DNA of 64,000 nucleotides, taken from assembly GCA_035578005.1 (NCBI GenBank), contig DATJYK010000444.1, positions 1 to 64,000 on the forward strand, given 5' to 3'. Made by a program: the position numbers and the translations under genes. The notes beneath the pieces are model-generated. The model did not search any database. It was given only the letters and a program-made list of their open reading frames with translations, and was not told the origin of the DNA. Below are positions 43,809 to 52,873 of the stretch, piece after piece. This DNA is from Gp13-AA77 sp035578005. GTDB taxonomy: Bacteria > Acidobacteriota > Terriglobia > UBA7540. Position 1 is the first letter of the stretch, and every line of letters starts with the position of its first letter.

Positions 43809-44095
43809 CAGCAGCCTGCCTCCTTAAGTTCTTACTTTGTGTTTGGCGTCTTCTATGGACGCCATGCAGGGCCGACCCTTCGGTCGGCCGCTAGAGTTTA
43901 TTCATTCGGCCGCGATTGCAGCCCCGGCTCCAATCTTAGCCGGAATCCTGGTAAGTCATTGATTCAATTAAACATTCCAGCTTCGTTCGAACCAAGTTTT
44001 AGTCACCCCCTGAGGGTCGGCCAACGGCCGGTCCTCAGGTCGGCTCCGGCCGGCGCAAGCCCATGGGGCAAGCCCCGGACCTACCTGTTTCGTCT
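43809..44095. other. Spacer between metK and ahcY with hairpins
   Basis: It contains a perfect hairpin GGCCGACCCTTCGGTCGGCC (43869-43888) and a cluster of GGTCGGCC/GGCCGG and CAAGCCC/GGGGCAAGCCCC palindromes at 44010-44085. I looked for SAM or SAH riboswitch cores and could not recognise one by eye. Confidence 0.45.
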
Positions 44096-45250
44096 CTAGA
44101 CGGCGTCCTTTAAGGCCTCGGCCTTGTCGGTTCGCTCCCAAGTGAATCCTGGACCCGTACGGCCGAAATGGCCGTAAGCAGCCGTGTTTTTGTAAACAGG
44201 CCGCAGTAAATTGAGCGATTCGATGATGCCACGCGGCGTTAACTGGAAATTCTTGCGGACCAGCTCCACCAGCTTGGCATTATCCACCTTGCCCGAACCG
44301 TTCGTGTTCACCATCACAGATACGGGTTCGGCGACGCCGATGGCGTAAGCGAGCTGCACTTCGGCGTGGCGCGCCAAGCCCGCTGCCACGATGTTTTTGG
44401 CGATGTACCGCGCCATGTAAGCGGCAGAGCGGTCTACCTTCGAGGGATCCTTACCGGAGAACGCTCCACCGCCGTGGTGCGCTGAGCCGCCGTAGGTGTC
44501 CACGATGATCTTGCGGCCGGTGAGTCCCGAGTCACCAACGGGGCCGCCAATCTCGAAATTGCCGGTGGGGTTGATATGGTACTTAGTCTTGGAATCCAGC
44601 ATGTGGGCGGGAATAACGGGCTTGATGACGCACTCAAGCACCGCTTCCCGCAAGGTTTCGGGTTTCTTGGAAATCTCCGGCGTGTGCTGCGTGGAAACAA
44701 CGACGGCTTCCACCCTCACGGGGTCCGCACCGTCATACTCCACCGTCACCTGGCTCTTCCCATCCGGCCGGATGAAGTTGACAATTCCCTTGTGCCGTAC
44801 CTCCGCCAGACGCATGCAAAGCTTATGAGCCATCATGATGGGGAAAGGCATCAGTTCATCGGTCTCGTCGCAGGCGTATCCGAACATCATGCCCTGATCG
44901 CCGGCGCCACCGGTATCGACGCCCATGGCGATGTCGGCCGACTGCTTTTGCACCCTAACGTCGACTTTGCAGTCGTCGGCCGTAAATCCGCAACCGGGAT
45001 CGGTGTAGCCAATCTGGCGGACCGTGTCGCGCACTAGCTTTTCAAAGTCGGGCTTGGCGCTGGTGGTAATTTCCCCCGCCACACATACGAACTGGTCCTT
45101 TACCAGGGTTTCGCACGCCACGCGCGACGCTTTATCTTCGGTAAGCACCGCGTCGAGTACCGCGTCAGAAATCTGGTCGCAAATCTTGTCGGGATGGCCT
45201 TCGGTCACCGACTCGGACGTAAATAGGTAACGTTCTGATGAAGCTGACAA
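44096..45250 (-). CDS. metK: S-adenosylmethionine synthase
   Basis: A 384-residue enzyme making SAM from methionine and ATP. The N-terminal FTSESVTEGHPDKICDQISD (methionine/ATP binding), GAGDQGMMFGYACDET and the phosphate-binding GGGAFSGKDPSKVDRSAAY are all intact. The initiator is TTG: AGGAGG lies 5 nt before it and no ATG is nearby in frame. metK and ahcY together form the SAM/SAH cycle. Confidence 0.95.
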   Translation of the reverse strand: MSASSERYLFTSESVTEGHPDKICDQISDAVLDAVLTEDKASRVACETLVKDQFVCVAGEITTSAKPDFEKLVRDTVRQIGYTDPGCGFTADDCKVDVRVQKQSADIAMGVDTGGAGDQGMMFGYACDETDELMPFPIMMAHKLCMRLAEVRHKGIVNFIRPDGKSQVTVEYDGADPVRVEAVVVSTQHTPEISKKPETLREAVLECVIKPVIPAHMLDSKTKYHINPTGNFEIGGPVGDSGLTGRKIIVDTYGGSAHHGGGAFSGKDPSKVDRSAAYMARYIAKNIVAAGLARHAEVQLAYAIGVAEPVSVMVNTNGSGKVDNAKLVELVRKNFQLTPRGIIESLNLLRPVYKNTAAYGHFGRTGPGFTWERTDKAEALKDAV

Positions 45251-45390
45251 TGAAGCCTCCTGATGCTAGGGTTATTCCCGCAGACGTGATCTTTGATACT
45301 AACACAGACGGCGGAAGGCCAGATAGTGCCTAATCAGGGTATTTTCCGCCTAGGAATGGGGTTCACCCAAAGGTTTGTTCGCCAGGACGG

Positions 45391-45732
45391 TTATTTACCA
45401 CCTTCGATAGCTCTGATTCTTGCCTCGGTCTCCCTCTTCCAGGCTTCGTTGGCTGACTTCCAGGATTCGGTCTCCCTTTTCCAGGCTTCGTCGTTCCTTT
45501 TCCACGCTTCGCTCTCTTTTCTCGAGGCTTCGCTTTCCTTCTTCCAGGCTTGGTTCTGATTGATCCAGGCCGCCGTTTGTTCCCGGAACACCGCCACTTG
45601 CTCCGCGAACTCCAAGATGAAGTCGTGCAGGGCGTCGATGCGCTTGCGCGTCTCCTCTTTATGCGCTTCCAGATCACGCGCGGTAAGCTCCAGGCTCAGC
45701 GTGAGGGCTTCCAGGCGTTCGTCAAGGGTCAT
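45391..45732 (-). CDS. Small coiled-coil protein with perfect heptad repeats
   Basis: A 113-residue, highly charged helical protein. After an N-terminal helix (MTLDERLEALTLSLELTARD) residues about 54-109 are eight consecutive 7-residue units of the form AWKxExE (AWINQNQ, AWKKESE, ASRKESE, AWKRNDE, AWKRETE, SWKSANE, AWKRETE, ARIRAIE). At the DNA level these are diverged 21-bp tandem units. No known family is recognised. A Trp at the same heptad position in six of eight units is unusual for a coiled coil. Confidence 0.6.
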   Translation of the reverse strand: MTLDERLEALTLSLELTARDLEAHKEETRKRIDALHDFILEFAEQVAVFREQTAAWINQNQAWKKESEASRKESEAWKRNDEAWKRETESWKSANEAWKRETEARIRAIEGGK

Positions 45733-45827
45733 CGCTTCACTCCGTCTAGCCTCGGGGCCGGGTTGTTAGGCCATCGGCAACCTGCTGTGAAGTCTCGTAA
45801 CGTCCCACTCGCTTTTGCCCTTGGCGA

Positions 45828-47378
45828 TCACGGCTTCTCTCCTGCCTTGAACTCCGTCCAGGGCCCCGCCTTCATATCGCGAAGCGCGGGAGCCATCCAG
45901 GCATATTCGGGATGAGCGTTCAGAAACGGCTGGGCCACGAAATCCTCGCCGCAGGGGTGGCCGCGGCGGGCGATAAGGCTCATGGCGCCGGCCAGATTGC
46001 TGTCCGTCACCTTGCCTTGCACGGCGCCGCCGGGGAAATAAGGAGGCCAGTCCCATATCGCCACACCACTCGGCGAAGACTCCACGTGGCCGCAGATGGT
46101 GCGGGCGCCTGCATTTTCGCGTTTCTCGTAGGAGTCGTAGTGATCGGCTTCGAATTTTTCCGCCAGCGGAGCGTCAATCTGGCCCTTGTACTGCTTCATC
46201 AGCTCGTCCCAGCGGATATGCCGGGCGTTCGGCGAGGTCTCGGGATCATCGGGGTTGAAGGTGGTCTCCTCTTGGGTCAGCTTGGGGTCGCTTGAAAAAT
46301 TGGAACCCACAAAGTAGCCATCGCGGCTGCGCCACACGCGGTGATCTTTCAGTCCCAGCTCGAACTGCGCAATCTCGCCGGTCTTGCGGTCGCCCAGAAG
46401 CCAGTCGTTAGCGTAGCCGCCGTTGTTGCCGTCGAGCATGATCTTGACGTAGCTGTCGACGGAGTCCGCGTACTGCATGGCTTTGCGGGAGCGGACGAAC
46501 TCGGGGATGCCGTCGGGATTCCAGCCGTGGAACTGGGTGATAGTGGTCTCGGTGATCATCAAGCCAGCGGAGTTGATTCCAAAGTCGTCGTCGCTGGTGA
46601 TCACACCCGGATAGCCATCCATGATGATGTGATAGCCGTGCTGGGGAACGATGTCGAAAATGATCCGCCAGCGTTCGCCGTCGATAAAATTGGTCCAGTT
46701 GTTGTGCGCGATCACGATCTGATGGTCGCGAGTCCAGCTTCCGGTAGCCACGAAGGCGCTGCAGTTCCCCTCTGGGGTGATCTTGGGCACGCCCGCCACC
46801 TTGTGCTGCTCGTTGTACCAGGGAACGTAGTAGTCGGGCAGTTCCTCAAAGGCATTCATGGCCACCACGTCCCAGAGGTCCATCTTCAGGCCGCGAGCCT
46901 GGATGCCTTCGCTAATTCCCTTCAACTCGGCTTGGTATTCGGCGTCGATGTGTGGCCACAGCATATCCTTGGCGGCAGTGCGGAAGAATTCCCACGGACG
47001 AGCGGTGTCATGCGGGGTTATCAGGCGGCGGGCGTCAAAAGCATCGCTGATTTGAAGGGCCAGTAAGTACCCATGCTGGTACCCGATGTCCTCGGGCGAC
47101 CCCTCAAGGTGCACATAAATCCAGCCGCCGCGGTCAAAGCGATAGGCCCCGGCCAGACGCGAATCGAGTGCGCCCTTCGTGGAGGCCGGCATGCCTGACG
47201 GTGCGGCCGCTGAGGCCGACTTTGGACCTTGGGCAGCTACGATCGGGCACCGGCTGAGCTGGGGCAACGGCAGGCAGGAAGCTCCTTCGGCGACGCGGTC
47301 CGAATGGACCGCCATCAGCGTCGATGTGATAACCACGAAACCGGCTAAAACCGCCAGCTTGAGCCTTTTTTCGATCAC
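45828..47378 (-). CDS. Exported Ntn-hydrolase (C45-peptidase / phospholipase B-like)
   Basis: A 516-residue protein with a signal peptide (KLAVLAGFVVITSTLMAVHS). The mature region carries EGSPEDIGYQHGYLLALQI, then GNCSAFVATGSWTRDHQIVI with an internal Cys that would become the N-terminal nucleophile after self-cleavage, and NNWTNFIDGERWRIIF. This pattern fits the C45 acyltransferase/PLBD-like Ntn family, which hydrolyses amide bonds of N-acyl amino acids, beta-lactam side chains or phospholipids. The initiator is GTG with GGGAGA upstream. The substrate is unknown. Confidence 0.78.
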   Translation of the reverse strand: MIEKRLKLAVLAGFVVITSTLMAVHSDRVAEGASCLPLPQLSRCPIVAAQGPKSASAAAPSGMPASTKGALDSRLAGAYRFDRGGWIYVHLEGSPEDIGYQHGYLLALQISDAFDARRLITPHDTARPWEFFRTAAKDMLWPHIDAEYQAELKGISEGIQARGLKMDLWDVVAMNAFEELPDYYVPWYNEQHKVAGVPKITPEGNCSAFVATGSWTRDHQIVIAHNNWTNFIDGERWRIIFDIVPQHGYHIIMDGYPGVITSDDDFGINSAGLMITETTITQFHGWNPDGIPEFVRSRKAMQYADSVDSYVKIMLDGNNGGYANDWLLGDRKTGEIAQFELGLKDHRVWRSRDGYFVGSNFSSDPKLTQEETTFNPDDPETSPNARHIRWDELMKQYKGQIDAPLAEKFEADHYDSYEKRENAGARTICGHVESSPSGVAIWDWPPYFPGGAVQGKVTDSNLAGAMSLIARRGHPCGEDFVAQPFLNAHPEYAWMAPALRDMKAGPWTEFKAGEKP

Positions 47379-47529
47379 GCTAAGTCTCCCTTGTTACCGC
47401 CGGTCTGCGATTCAATCGAGATGCGGTCAGACACTATGCTAGTTCCTTTTGGGAGGACTCTCAAAGCACTTTTCGCCTTCAGTTTGGAAAGGGCTGATCT
47501 GCGGCGGCCGCGCCTAAGCACGGCGCGGA

Positions 47530-47632
47530 AATGCGAGGTTTCACGCCAAGACACAAAGGCGAAAGACGCGCAAAAAGACGCCTCCGCGGTGCCGCAATGA
47601 TTTTGCGTCTTTGCGTGAGGCTTTCGCGTTTT
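47530..47632. repeat. Imperfect palindrome with GCGTCTTTGCGTG units
   Basis: GCCAAGACACAAAGGCGAAA and GACGCGCAAAAAGACGC on the left are complementary to TTTTGCGTCTTTGCGTGAGG on the right. It lies between the Ntn-hydrolase gene and the gene ending at 47636 and may act as a transcription-stop hairpin for the latter. Confidence 0.5.
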
Positions 47633-47635
47633 CTG

Positions 47636-48199
47636 TCAGGGCTCCTGAACCTTCAGGCTGAGCGCTATCTTGAGGGCAAGGTCTCGCAGACTCTTCTGGC
47701 GGGGATCGCCATCCCAATTCGAGAGAGAGATTTTGTACAGCCCGTTGCCAGCCTGGCAGTAGTAGGAGGTTTCGGCAAAGTAAGCCCCCTCTGCAATCCG
47801 CTCCCGCCAGGTCACCTCGGTGAGCTTGGTGCAGCCGCCGGGCACAGGTTTCGGCAGCGGGAGCTCGGTTTGGCGCACTTCGGCGTCGCCCGCATCGTCC
47901 GGGAGGTCATGGTGAATCCAGTCGTACACCGTGTGGACATCAGGGCGCGCTCCCGCCGCCTGGATCTCCGCGCCTCCCGCCTTCAGGGCGATACTCTCGT
48001 CCGGTCGCGAGCGGCGGAAGTTGGTGATATCAAGGATGTCGGAGGTTACGTCAGATGGGTACCAGGACTCGGGATACTCCACGCTAAAGTGGTATTTGGA
48101 GCTGGTGAAGACTTTCCATTGATCGGCTTCTGGGGCGATCCAGCTCGTGGCGCTCGCCACTAACATGCCGATCAAAAAAATGAGGCGCGCAACAGCCAT
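47636..48199 (-). CDS. Exported protein of unknown function (PsbP-like segment)
   Basis: A 187-residue protein with an N-terminal membrane/signal segment (MAVARLIFLIGMLVASATSW). The phrase FTSSKYHFSVEYPESWYPSD resembles the start of PsbP-like domains found in bacterial lipoproteins and secreted proteins. A single central Cys pair (GGCTKL and SYYCQAG) may form a disulfide. No catalytic motif is seen. It is divergent from the 48304 gene. Confidence 0.6.
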   Translation of the reverse strand: MAVARLIFLIGMLVASATSWIAPEADQWKVFTSSKYHFSVEYPESWYPSDVTSDILDITNFRRSRPDESIALKAGGAEIQAAGARPDVHTVYDWIHHDLPDDAGDAEVRQTELPLPKPVPGGCTKLTEVTWRERIAEGAYFAETSYYCQAGNGLYKISLSNWDGDPRQKSLRDLALKIALSLKVQEP

Positions 48200-48303
48200 G
48201 ATTTACAGTCTACGCCACCGAAAGCCACGGCGGCTGTCGCGAAGGCGCCCACCGGGCACGCCCGTGAAAGTTCCTGCGTGGTAACATAAGGGCGGAGCCG
48301 GCC

Positions 48304-48585
48304 ATGCCCTTTGAATCCGACAAGATCATGTTTGAGATCTACCGCGAGGCCACGTACAGCGGCCGCTATCGCGTGGTGTACTTTACCGAACTGCAGGACC
48401 ACAACAAGGAAGCGGAGATCAACCGCGCCATGGCCGGCGATCACTTCTGCGACGGCTTCATCAAGAATTACCGTAAGGACCAGGCGAAAGACGTCATCAA
48501 CGGCATCCTGGAACGGCTGAACGGCGGGGAGACCTTGACACCCGCTGACGTTGAGCGGGAACTGAAGGAATTCGTTCCGGCATGA
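48304..48585 (+). CDS. Small conserved cytoplasmic protein of unknown function
   Basis: A 93-residue soluble protein, mixed alpha/beta and acidic, beginning MPFESDKIMFEIYREATYSG and ending ADVERELKEFVPA. Regular codon use and a clean single frame support it as real. I believe similar short proteins occur in other acidobacteria, but I cannot name a family. It precedes a TPR-like gene by 83 bp on the same strand. Confidence 0.6.
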   Translation: MPFESDKIMFEIYREATYSGRYRVVYFTELQDHNKEAEINRAMAGDHFCDGFIKNYRKDQAKDVINGILERLNGGETLTPADVERELKEFVPA

Positions 48586-48668
48586 CGTGGAGTGCGCCAT
48601 CCGCGTTGGAGATTTCTGGGTCGTTCAGCTTTTGACTTTCAGTTTTTTAGTCTCGACTTTTGACTGTA

Positions 48669-49019
48669 ATGCCCTTCTGGCGCCGCAAAGTAATCCAGCC
48701 CATTCTTGACCGGGATATCGAGAGCAGCATCGCTGAGCAGCTCGCGATTCTCGAGCAGAACCCACGGAACGCGCAAGCACATTTCGCTCTGGGTACGCTT
48801 TACCACTTCTCCGGCAGCCGCCAAACGGCCGTTAGCTACTTCAATCGGGCAATCGAGCTTGATCCCGCTTATGCCGCTCCGCATGTGAGCTTAGGGCGCA
48901 TTCTTGCCGTCGAAGGCCATGACCAAGAAGCGTGGAAACACGCGCGCGAGGCCGAGCGCCTGGGCGACCGGTCGCTGCTGGAGCAACTCGAACGATACTC
49001 AGGGCCACGCCCCGCCTGA
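48669..49019 (+). CDS. Small TPR-repeat protein
   Basis: A 116-residue protein with about two tetratricopeptide units: NAQAHFALGTLYHFSGSRQT followed by AVSYFNRAIELDPAYAAP, and HVSLGRILAVEGHDQEAW. TPRs mediate protein-protein contact. The start is the ATG giving MPFWRRKVIQPILDRD, which is preferred over a TTG three codons upstream. There is no signal peptide. Confidence 0.7.
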   Translation: MPFWRRKVIQPILDRDIESSIAEQLAILEQNPRNAQAHFALGTLYHFSGSRQTAVSYFNRAIELDPAYAAPHVSLGRILAVEGHDQEAWKHAREAERLGDRSLLEQLERYSGPRPA

Positions 49020-49165
49020 GCGGTTCGTCGGAGTCGTGCGCCATTTGAAATCTTGTCTCCCCCGAGTTCTCGGGGTATAGCGGCTGACCGGCGTAGCCAC
49101 GTCCGCCCTAGGAGGCGGCAGCCCAAGTTGTCAAGGCTCTTATGAGCACAGCTTGCGCCCTGACA

Positions 49166-50692
49166 CTACTTTGGTTCTGGTGGAGTAACTAACGAAGCCG
49201 AGCTCTGCTGTGTGCCGCCAACGGCCATCTTCCGTATGGCGTCACAGATGTCGTCTGCAGTGGTTTTCGACCCAGCGCGGAAGTCGTATTCCTTCCCCTC
49301 TTTCGTGCGCAGGTAGAAACCATCCTTGTTACGGTCGCACGTAACTGCGGCGAGGTCGGCGACGAACGAGTCCTTTGACTTCGAGGGACTAAATCGGATG
49401 CTGCCATCACCTAAAGTAAGGGTACCCTTCGACCCGTGCCTAAGAGAAACGTTAAAGCTAAGCACCTTTGGGCTTTCCTGGGTCTGGGGAGCAGTCGAAA
49501 TCGGAGCCGCGGAGCCCAAGTGCGGGGTCCATGCAAGACTACCTGGTCCACCGTTTATGATGTTGACCGGCTTGTCGTCGCTGAGAAAGCTTCCCATCTG
49601 GAACTTGATTGTGTGGGGACCTACCGGGATGTCAGTTAACAACAGGCTGCCGGACGCATCGACGATCCCTTTCGGCTGACCGTCGAAGAATACCTTGGCG
49701 TCGGCCGGAGCTGTAATCATCAACCCACCGAACCCCGGGGCCGACACCGCGGCGTCTAAAGGGCCCGTCGATCGTGCCGTCACTGGAACCAGCGGTTGCG
49801 TAACCTTCGCAGGGTGTATCTCCGGAACCTGGGTGCGAAGGAACACAAAGTCGCCCTCCTCATGGCCGGAATCACGGACGGGATTGTATTGCGGCACTTG
49901 ATTGGATCGTCCGCCCACTTGCTCCCGGATGTGCTGGTTGAAAAGTTCGTCCGCCGAAAACTCCGCCAAGTCCATCCGCGTCAGGCCTTGCAGCAGGGCG
50001 TTCGCGAAGACGGAGTGTTCGAGGGAATGGCCCGGGGCATCCCCGTCCGCCACCGGCTCATTGCCACCGCTGGCCATTACATCCCTGGACTTTCCGGCTT
50101 GCATCTTCTCGATGTACTCGTCGTGTTCGATCGGGGTAACCGTGGGAGCCGCCGACCGAGTCAGCATGCCTGAGTAGCAACTGTCAGACACGATCAGCAC
50201 GTGGCGCGCCGGGATGGCGCGGGCGGCACCCGTTATCTCTTCCGCAATAATCCAGCGCGCATAGGTATCCCTTTGGGCGTCGACCGGAGCCCAGTAGGCA
50301 CGATCCTGTTCCTTATCGTAATAGCCGTGACCCGCGTAGTAGATCAATAAACTCGACTGGTCCGATAGCCTGCGCCGGTAATCATCGAGGGCCGTCAGAA
50401 TCTGGTCGCGCGTTGCGTTCGGCAGCACCTTGGTGTTGAAGCCGTACCGGCTGCGAAGCAGCTCGGCAACGGCCTGCGCGTCGTTGACCGGAGTTCTAAG
50501 TTTTGGCAGGTGAGTGTAATCGGCGACTCCAATCACGAGGGCGTAGTAGGTGCCCGGCTGCGCGAGGGCTGGCTGCGTCTTCACGGCAGACACCCCACGC
50601 TGGGTGCCCGCCTGCGCCGCCGCTAGACCGCTGACGCTTGCGGCGGAGAGAAAAACGATCCCCAGAAACAGTCGCCGTTGATTCTTGCGCAT
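49166..50692 (-). CDS. Exported caspase-family (C14) protein with a PEGA-like domain
   Basis: A 508-residue protein with a Sec signal (RLFLGIVFLSAASVSGLAAA). Residues about 48-275 are a caspase/metacaspase-like domain with the catalytic His122 in YYAGHGYYD and Cys172 in VSDSCYSGML. A Pro-rich linker leads to a PEGA-like beta domain (ITAPADAKVFFDGQPKGIV, LLLTDIPVGPHTIKFQMG) and a C-terminal basic domain. The start is ATG at 50692; a TTG seven codons upstream is less likely. Bacterial C14 proteins cleave after Arg/Lys or Asp. The target is unknown. Confidence 0.83.
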   Translation of the reverse strand: MRKNQRRLFLGIVFLSAASVSGLAAAQAGTQRGVSAVKTQPALAQPGTYYALVIGVADYTHLPKLRTPVNDAQAVAELLRSRYGFNTKVLPNATRDQILTALDDYRRRLSDQSSLLIYYAGHGYYDKEQDRAYWAPVDAQRDTYARWIIAEEITGAARAIPARHVLIVSDSCYSGMLTRSAAPTVTPIEHDEYIEKMQAGKSRDVMASGGNEPVADGDAPGHSLEHSVFANALLQGLTRMDLAEFSADELFNQHIREQVGGRSNQVPQYNPVRDSGHEEGDFVFLRTQVPEIHPAKVTQPLVPVTARSTGPLDAAVSAPGFGGLMITAPADAKVFFDGQPKGIVDASGSLLLTDIPVGPHTIKFQMGSFLSDDKPVNIINGGPGSLAWTPHLGSAAPISTAPQTQESPKVLSFNVSLRHGSKGTLTLGDGSIRFSPSKSKDSFVADLAAVTCDRNKDGFYLRTKEGKEYDFRAGSKTTADDICDAIRKMAVGGTQQSSASLVTPPEPK

Positions 50693-50930
50693 CGGAACAC
50701 CCCTTCCCGCCAAGTTCCTTCAGCCAGATTCCTCGGGCTTGCGGGGTTTACTTCCCAGTTGGAGGGAACTCGAGACTCGAACCCTAAACGCCGCAAGCAC
50801 GCTGTCAGGAGTCACATTTCTCTCGTTATCCGCCACATAGCTTCAAGCATTATACATACAGAGTGTCGTAATTGTTGAATTCGTTACAAACTCCAATGGC
50901 TATGTTTGTTGTCCGGTGACCGTGCTAGAA

Positions 50931-51056
50931 GGCTTGAGATTTGGAATTTCATTTCTTGAGTCAAGCTTTTGAATACGGCCATAAACCATTTTGAATATGT
51001 AATTTGCCATTTGAAATCCGGGCGGGCCTCGTCGGTCTGAGGCGAAGCCTCGTTAG
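50931..51056. repeat. Dispersed 126-bp element (copy 2, opposite orientation)
   Basis: The reverse complement closely matches 39105-39231 along its whole length, from the GAGGCTTCGCCTC hairpin to CAAATCTCAAGCC, with scattered substitutions and small indels. It lies about 120 bp upstream of the MFS gene. The rest of 50693-51176 shows no gene. Confidence 0.85.
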
Positions 51057-51176
51057 CCTTCGATTCGAAACTGCGTAAGAGAGTCTGTCATCATGCAGTG
51101 AGAGGCGATTCGTCCGTTGCTGCTCCGCGGCCGACGCCTCAAAGTGACTTGAAGCTTGCGGCCGGGCCGGTAAACT

Positions 51177-52427
51177 ATGCGAACCTCGCTGCGATGGAAC
51201 ATCGCCGTTCTGATCAGCGCCGCCATCGCCATCAGCTATTTTGACCGGCAGACGCTGCCCGTCGCGATCGCCGCCATCCAGCGCGACATTCCTATCTCCA
51301 ACACCCAGTTCTCCGAGTTGCAAGCAGCATTTCTGATTGCTTACGCCGTCATGTACGTGGGCGGAGGCCGGCTGATCGACGCCCTGGGCACGCGACGCGG
51401 ATTCCTGGTGGTGATGCTCTGGTGGTCGCTCGCCTGCGCCAGCCACGGCCTCGCGCTCGGCCTAGGGATGCTGGCGGCCAGCCGCTTCATGTTGGGACTC
51501 GGGGAGGGTGGTGGATTCCCCGCCGCCACCAAAGCTGTCGCCGAGTGGTTCCCGGTTGAGGAGCGATCCACCGCGATGGGGATCATGAACGCAGGTACGG
51601 CGGTGGGCGCGGTGATTGCGCCGCCCGCCATCGCCCTGATCCTCAGCGCCCTCAACTGGCGGTGGGTCTTCTTTGTGTCCGGCTTGGCGGGCCTCGCATG
51701 GGTGCTGTGGTGGATCAAGGAGTACTTTCCGCCTGCCCAGCACCCGCGGCTGACCAGCGACGAGCGCGCGCGCCTGGGCGACGTGCTCGCGGCCCATCAA
51801 GACGACTCGCCGGCCATCCCGTGGGTTCGCCTCCTCACCTTTCCCCAGGTGTGGGGATTGGTGCTGGCCAAATTTCTGAGCGACGCCGCCTGGTACTTCT
51901 ACCTGTTCTGGCTACCGAAGTACCTCTACGACGCGCGGGGATTCGACATCAAGCAGGTGGGCTATTTCGCCTGGATCCCTTACGCTGCGTCGGGCCTGGG
52001 CAGCCTCACCGGAGGCTGGTTTTCAAGCTGGCTCATCCGGCGCGGACATTCGGTGAATTTCGCCCGTAAGGCGGCGCTGGGGGCGAGCGCGGCCCTCATG
52101 CCGCTGATCTTCCTGGTGACCCGGTCGCCCCTTCAACTGGCGATCTTTCTCTTCTCGATCGCGTTTTTCGGGCAGCAGTCATGGTCCACGCTGGTCATGA
52201 TCATTCCCGCCGACCTATTCCCACCCCAGGTGGTCGGTTCGGTGGCCGGCCTGGTGGGTTTTGGGGGCGCCCTCGGCGGTATTTGCTTCGGCTTCGTCGT
52301 CGGCTACCTGTTGGACCACGGTTTCGGCTACGGCCCGGTTTTCGACCTCGTGAGCACCTTCCACGTTGCCGCGTTTTGCATCATTCTGCTGGCCATCCGT
52401 GTTATCCGGCCGATCGAGAACGCTTGA
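51177..52427 (+). CDS. MFS transporter, anion:cation symporter (ACS) type
   Basis: A 416-residue permease with about 12 membrane helices. The N-terminal RWNIAVLISAAIAISYFDRQ and GWLIDALG-like GGRLIDALGTRRGF are characteristic of the ACS family (hexuronate, glucarate, tartrate transporters). RFMLGLGEGGGFPAATKAVA and VEERSTAMGIMNAGTAVGAV are family-conserved. A proton- or sodium-coupled uptake of sugar acids is the likely role, but no catabolic gene is nearby. Confidence 0.85.
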   Translation: MRTSLRWNIAVLISAAIAISYFDRQTLPVAIAAIQRDIPISNTQFSELQAAFLIAYAVMYVGGGRLIDALGTRRGFLVVMLWWSLACASHGLALGLGMLAASRFMLGLGEGGGFPAATKAVAEWFPVEERSTAMGIMNAGTAVGAVIAPPAIALILSALNWRWVFFVSGLAGLAWVLWWIKEYFPPAQHPRLTSDERARLGDVLAAHQDDSPAIPWVRLLTFPQVWGLVLAKFLSDAAWYFYLFWLPKYLYDARGFDIKQVGYFAWIPYAASGLGSLTGGWFSSWLIRRGHSVNFARKAALGASAALMPLIFLVTRSPLQLAIFLFSIAFFGQQSWSTLVMIIPADLFPPQVVGSVAGLVGFGGALGGICFGFVVGYLLDHGFGYGPVFDLVSTFHVAAFCIILLAIRVIRPIENA

Positions 52428-52873
52428 TCCGGAGATGGTACCCGAAGAGCAAGGTGGCGCGGACCTGATTTGGAGGTCCGCGGCTCTTGTAGCGATGGTG
52501 AGCCGGTCGACGCATCGTTTGGGATACAGGGGAAGGGCGGCTGTTTTCCAAGAGTCACCAAGTGCTCTTACGCAAATTACCCCTGCTATTCAAGACGTTC
52601 GAGCGAACCTTTCTTCACGCGATGGAGACAAATATCCCAAAGAGGTAGATTCATTTCTGGATTGTTACCAGGTCCACATGGGAAAACTGCTGAATCACGC
52701 CGCCAGTTGTTTGACCTGCGGAAGTTGTTTTCAGAAGACAGACTTACTGAAATTCGGGAAAGGTACGAGCAAGACTGGAAGGAACACTCCCGCCGTCAAC
52801 TTAGCAACGCGTGAAATACAAACAAGTTCAAGAGAGCCAGCCTTCGCGGCTTCACGTATAATGCTGCGCGGGT
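52428..52873. other. Gene-free region with kinase-gene promoter
   Basis: About 450 bp. It starts with a palindromic repeat (GGTCCGCGGCTCTTGTAGCG type, near 52470-52500). A faint protein-like frame (residues like FSEDRLTEIRERYEQDW, near 52730-52800) may be a decayed gene end. A TATAAT at 52857-52862 lies 11 nt before the kinase ATG. Confidence 0.4.

Noticed and set aside
43809..45390. SAM or SAH riboswitch upstream of ahcY or metK
   Set aside because: I could not recognise a conserved riboswitch core in either leader by eye. A covariance-model search of both leaders would be decisive.
52470..52814. Possible small gene upstream of the kinase
   Set aside because: Two frames compete, there is no ribosome binding site and its first half runs through a palindromic repeat. 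It is at most a decayed fragment.
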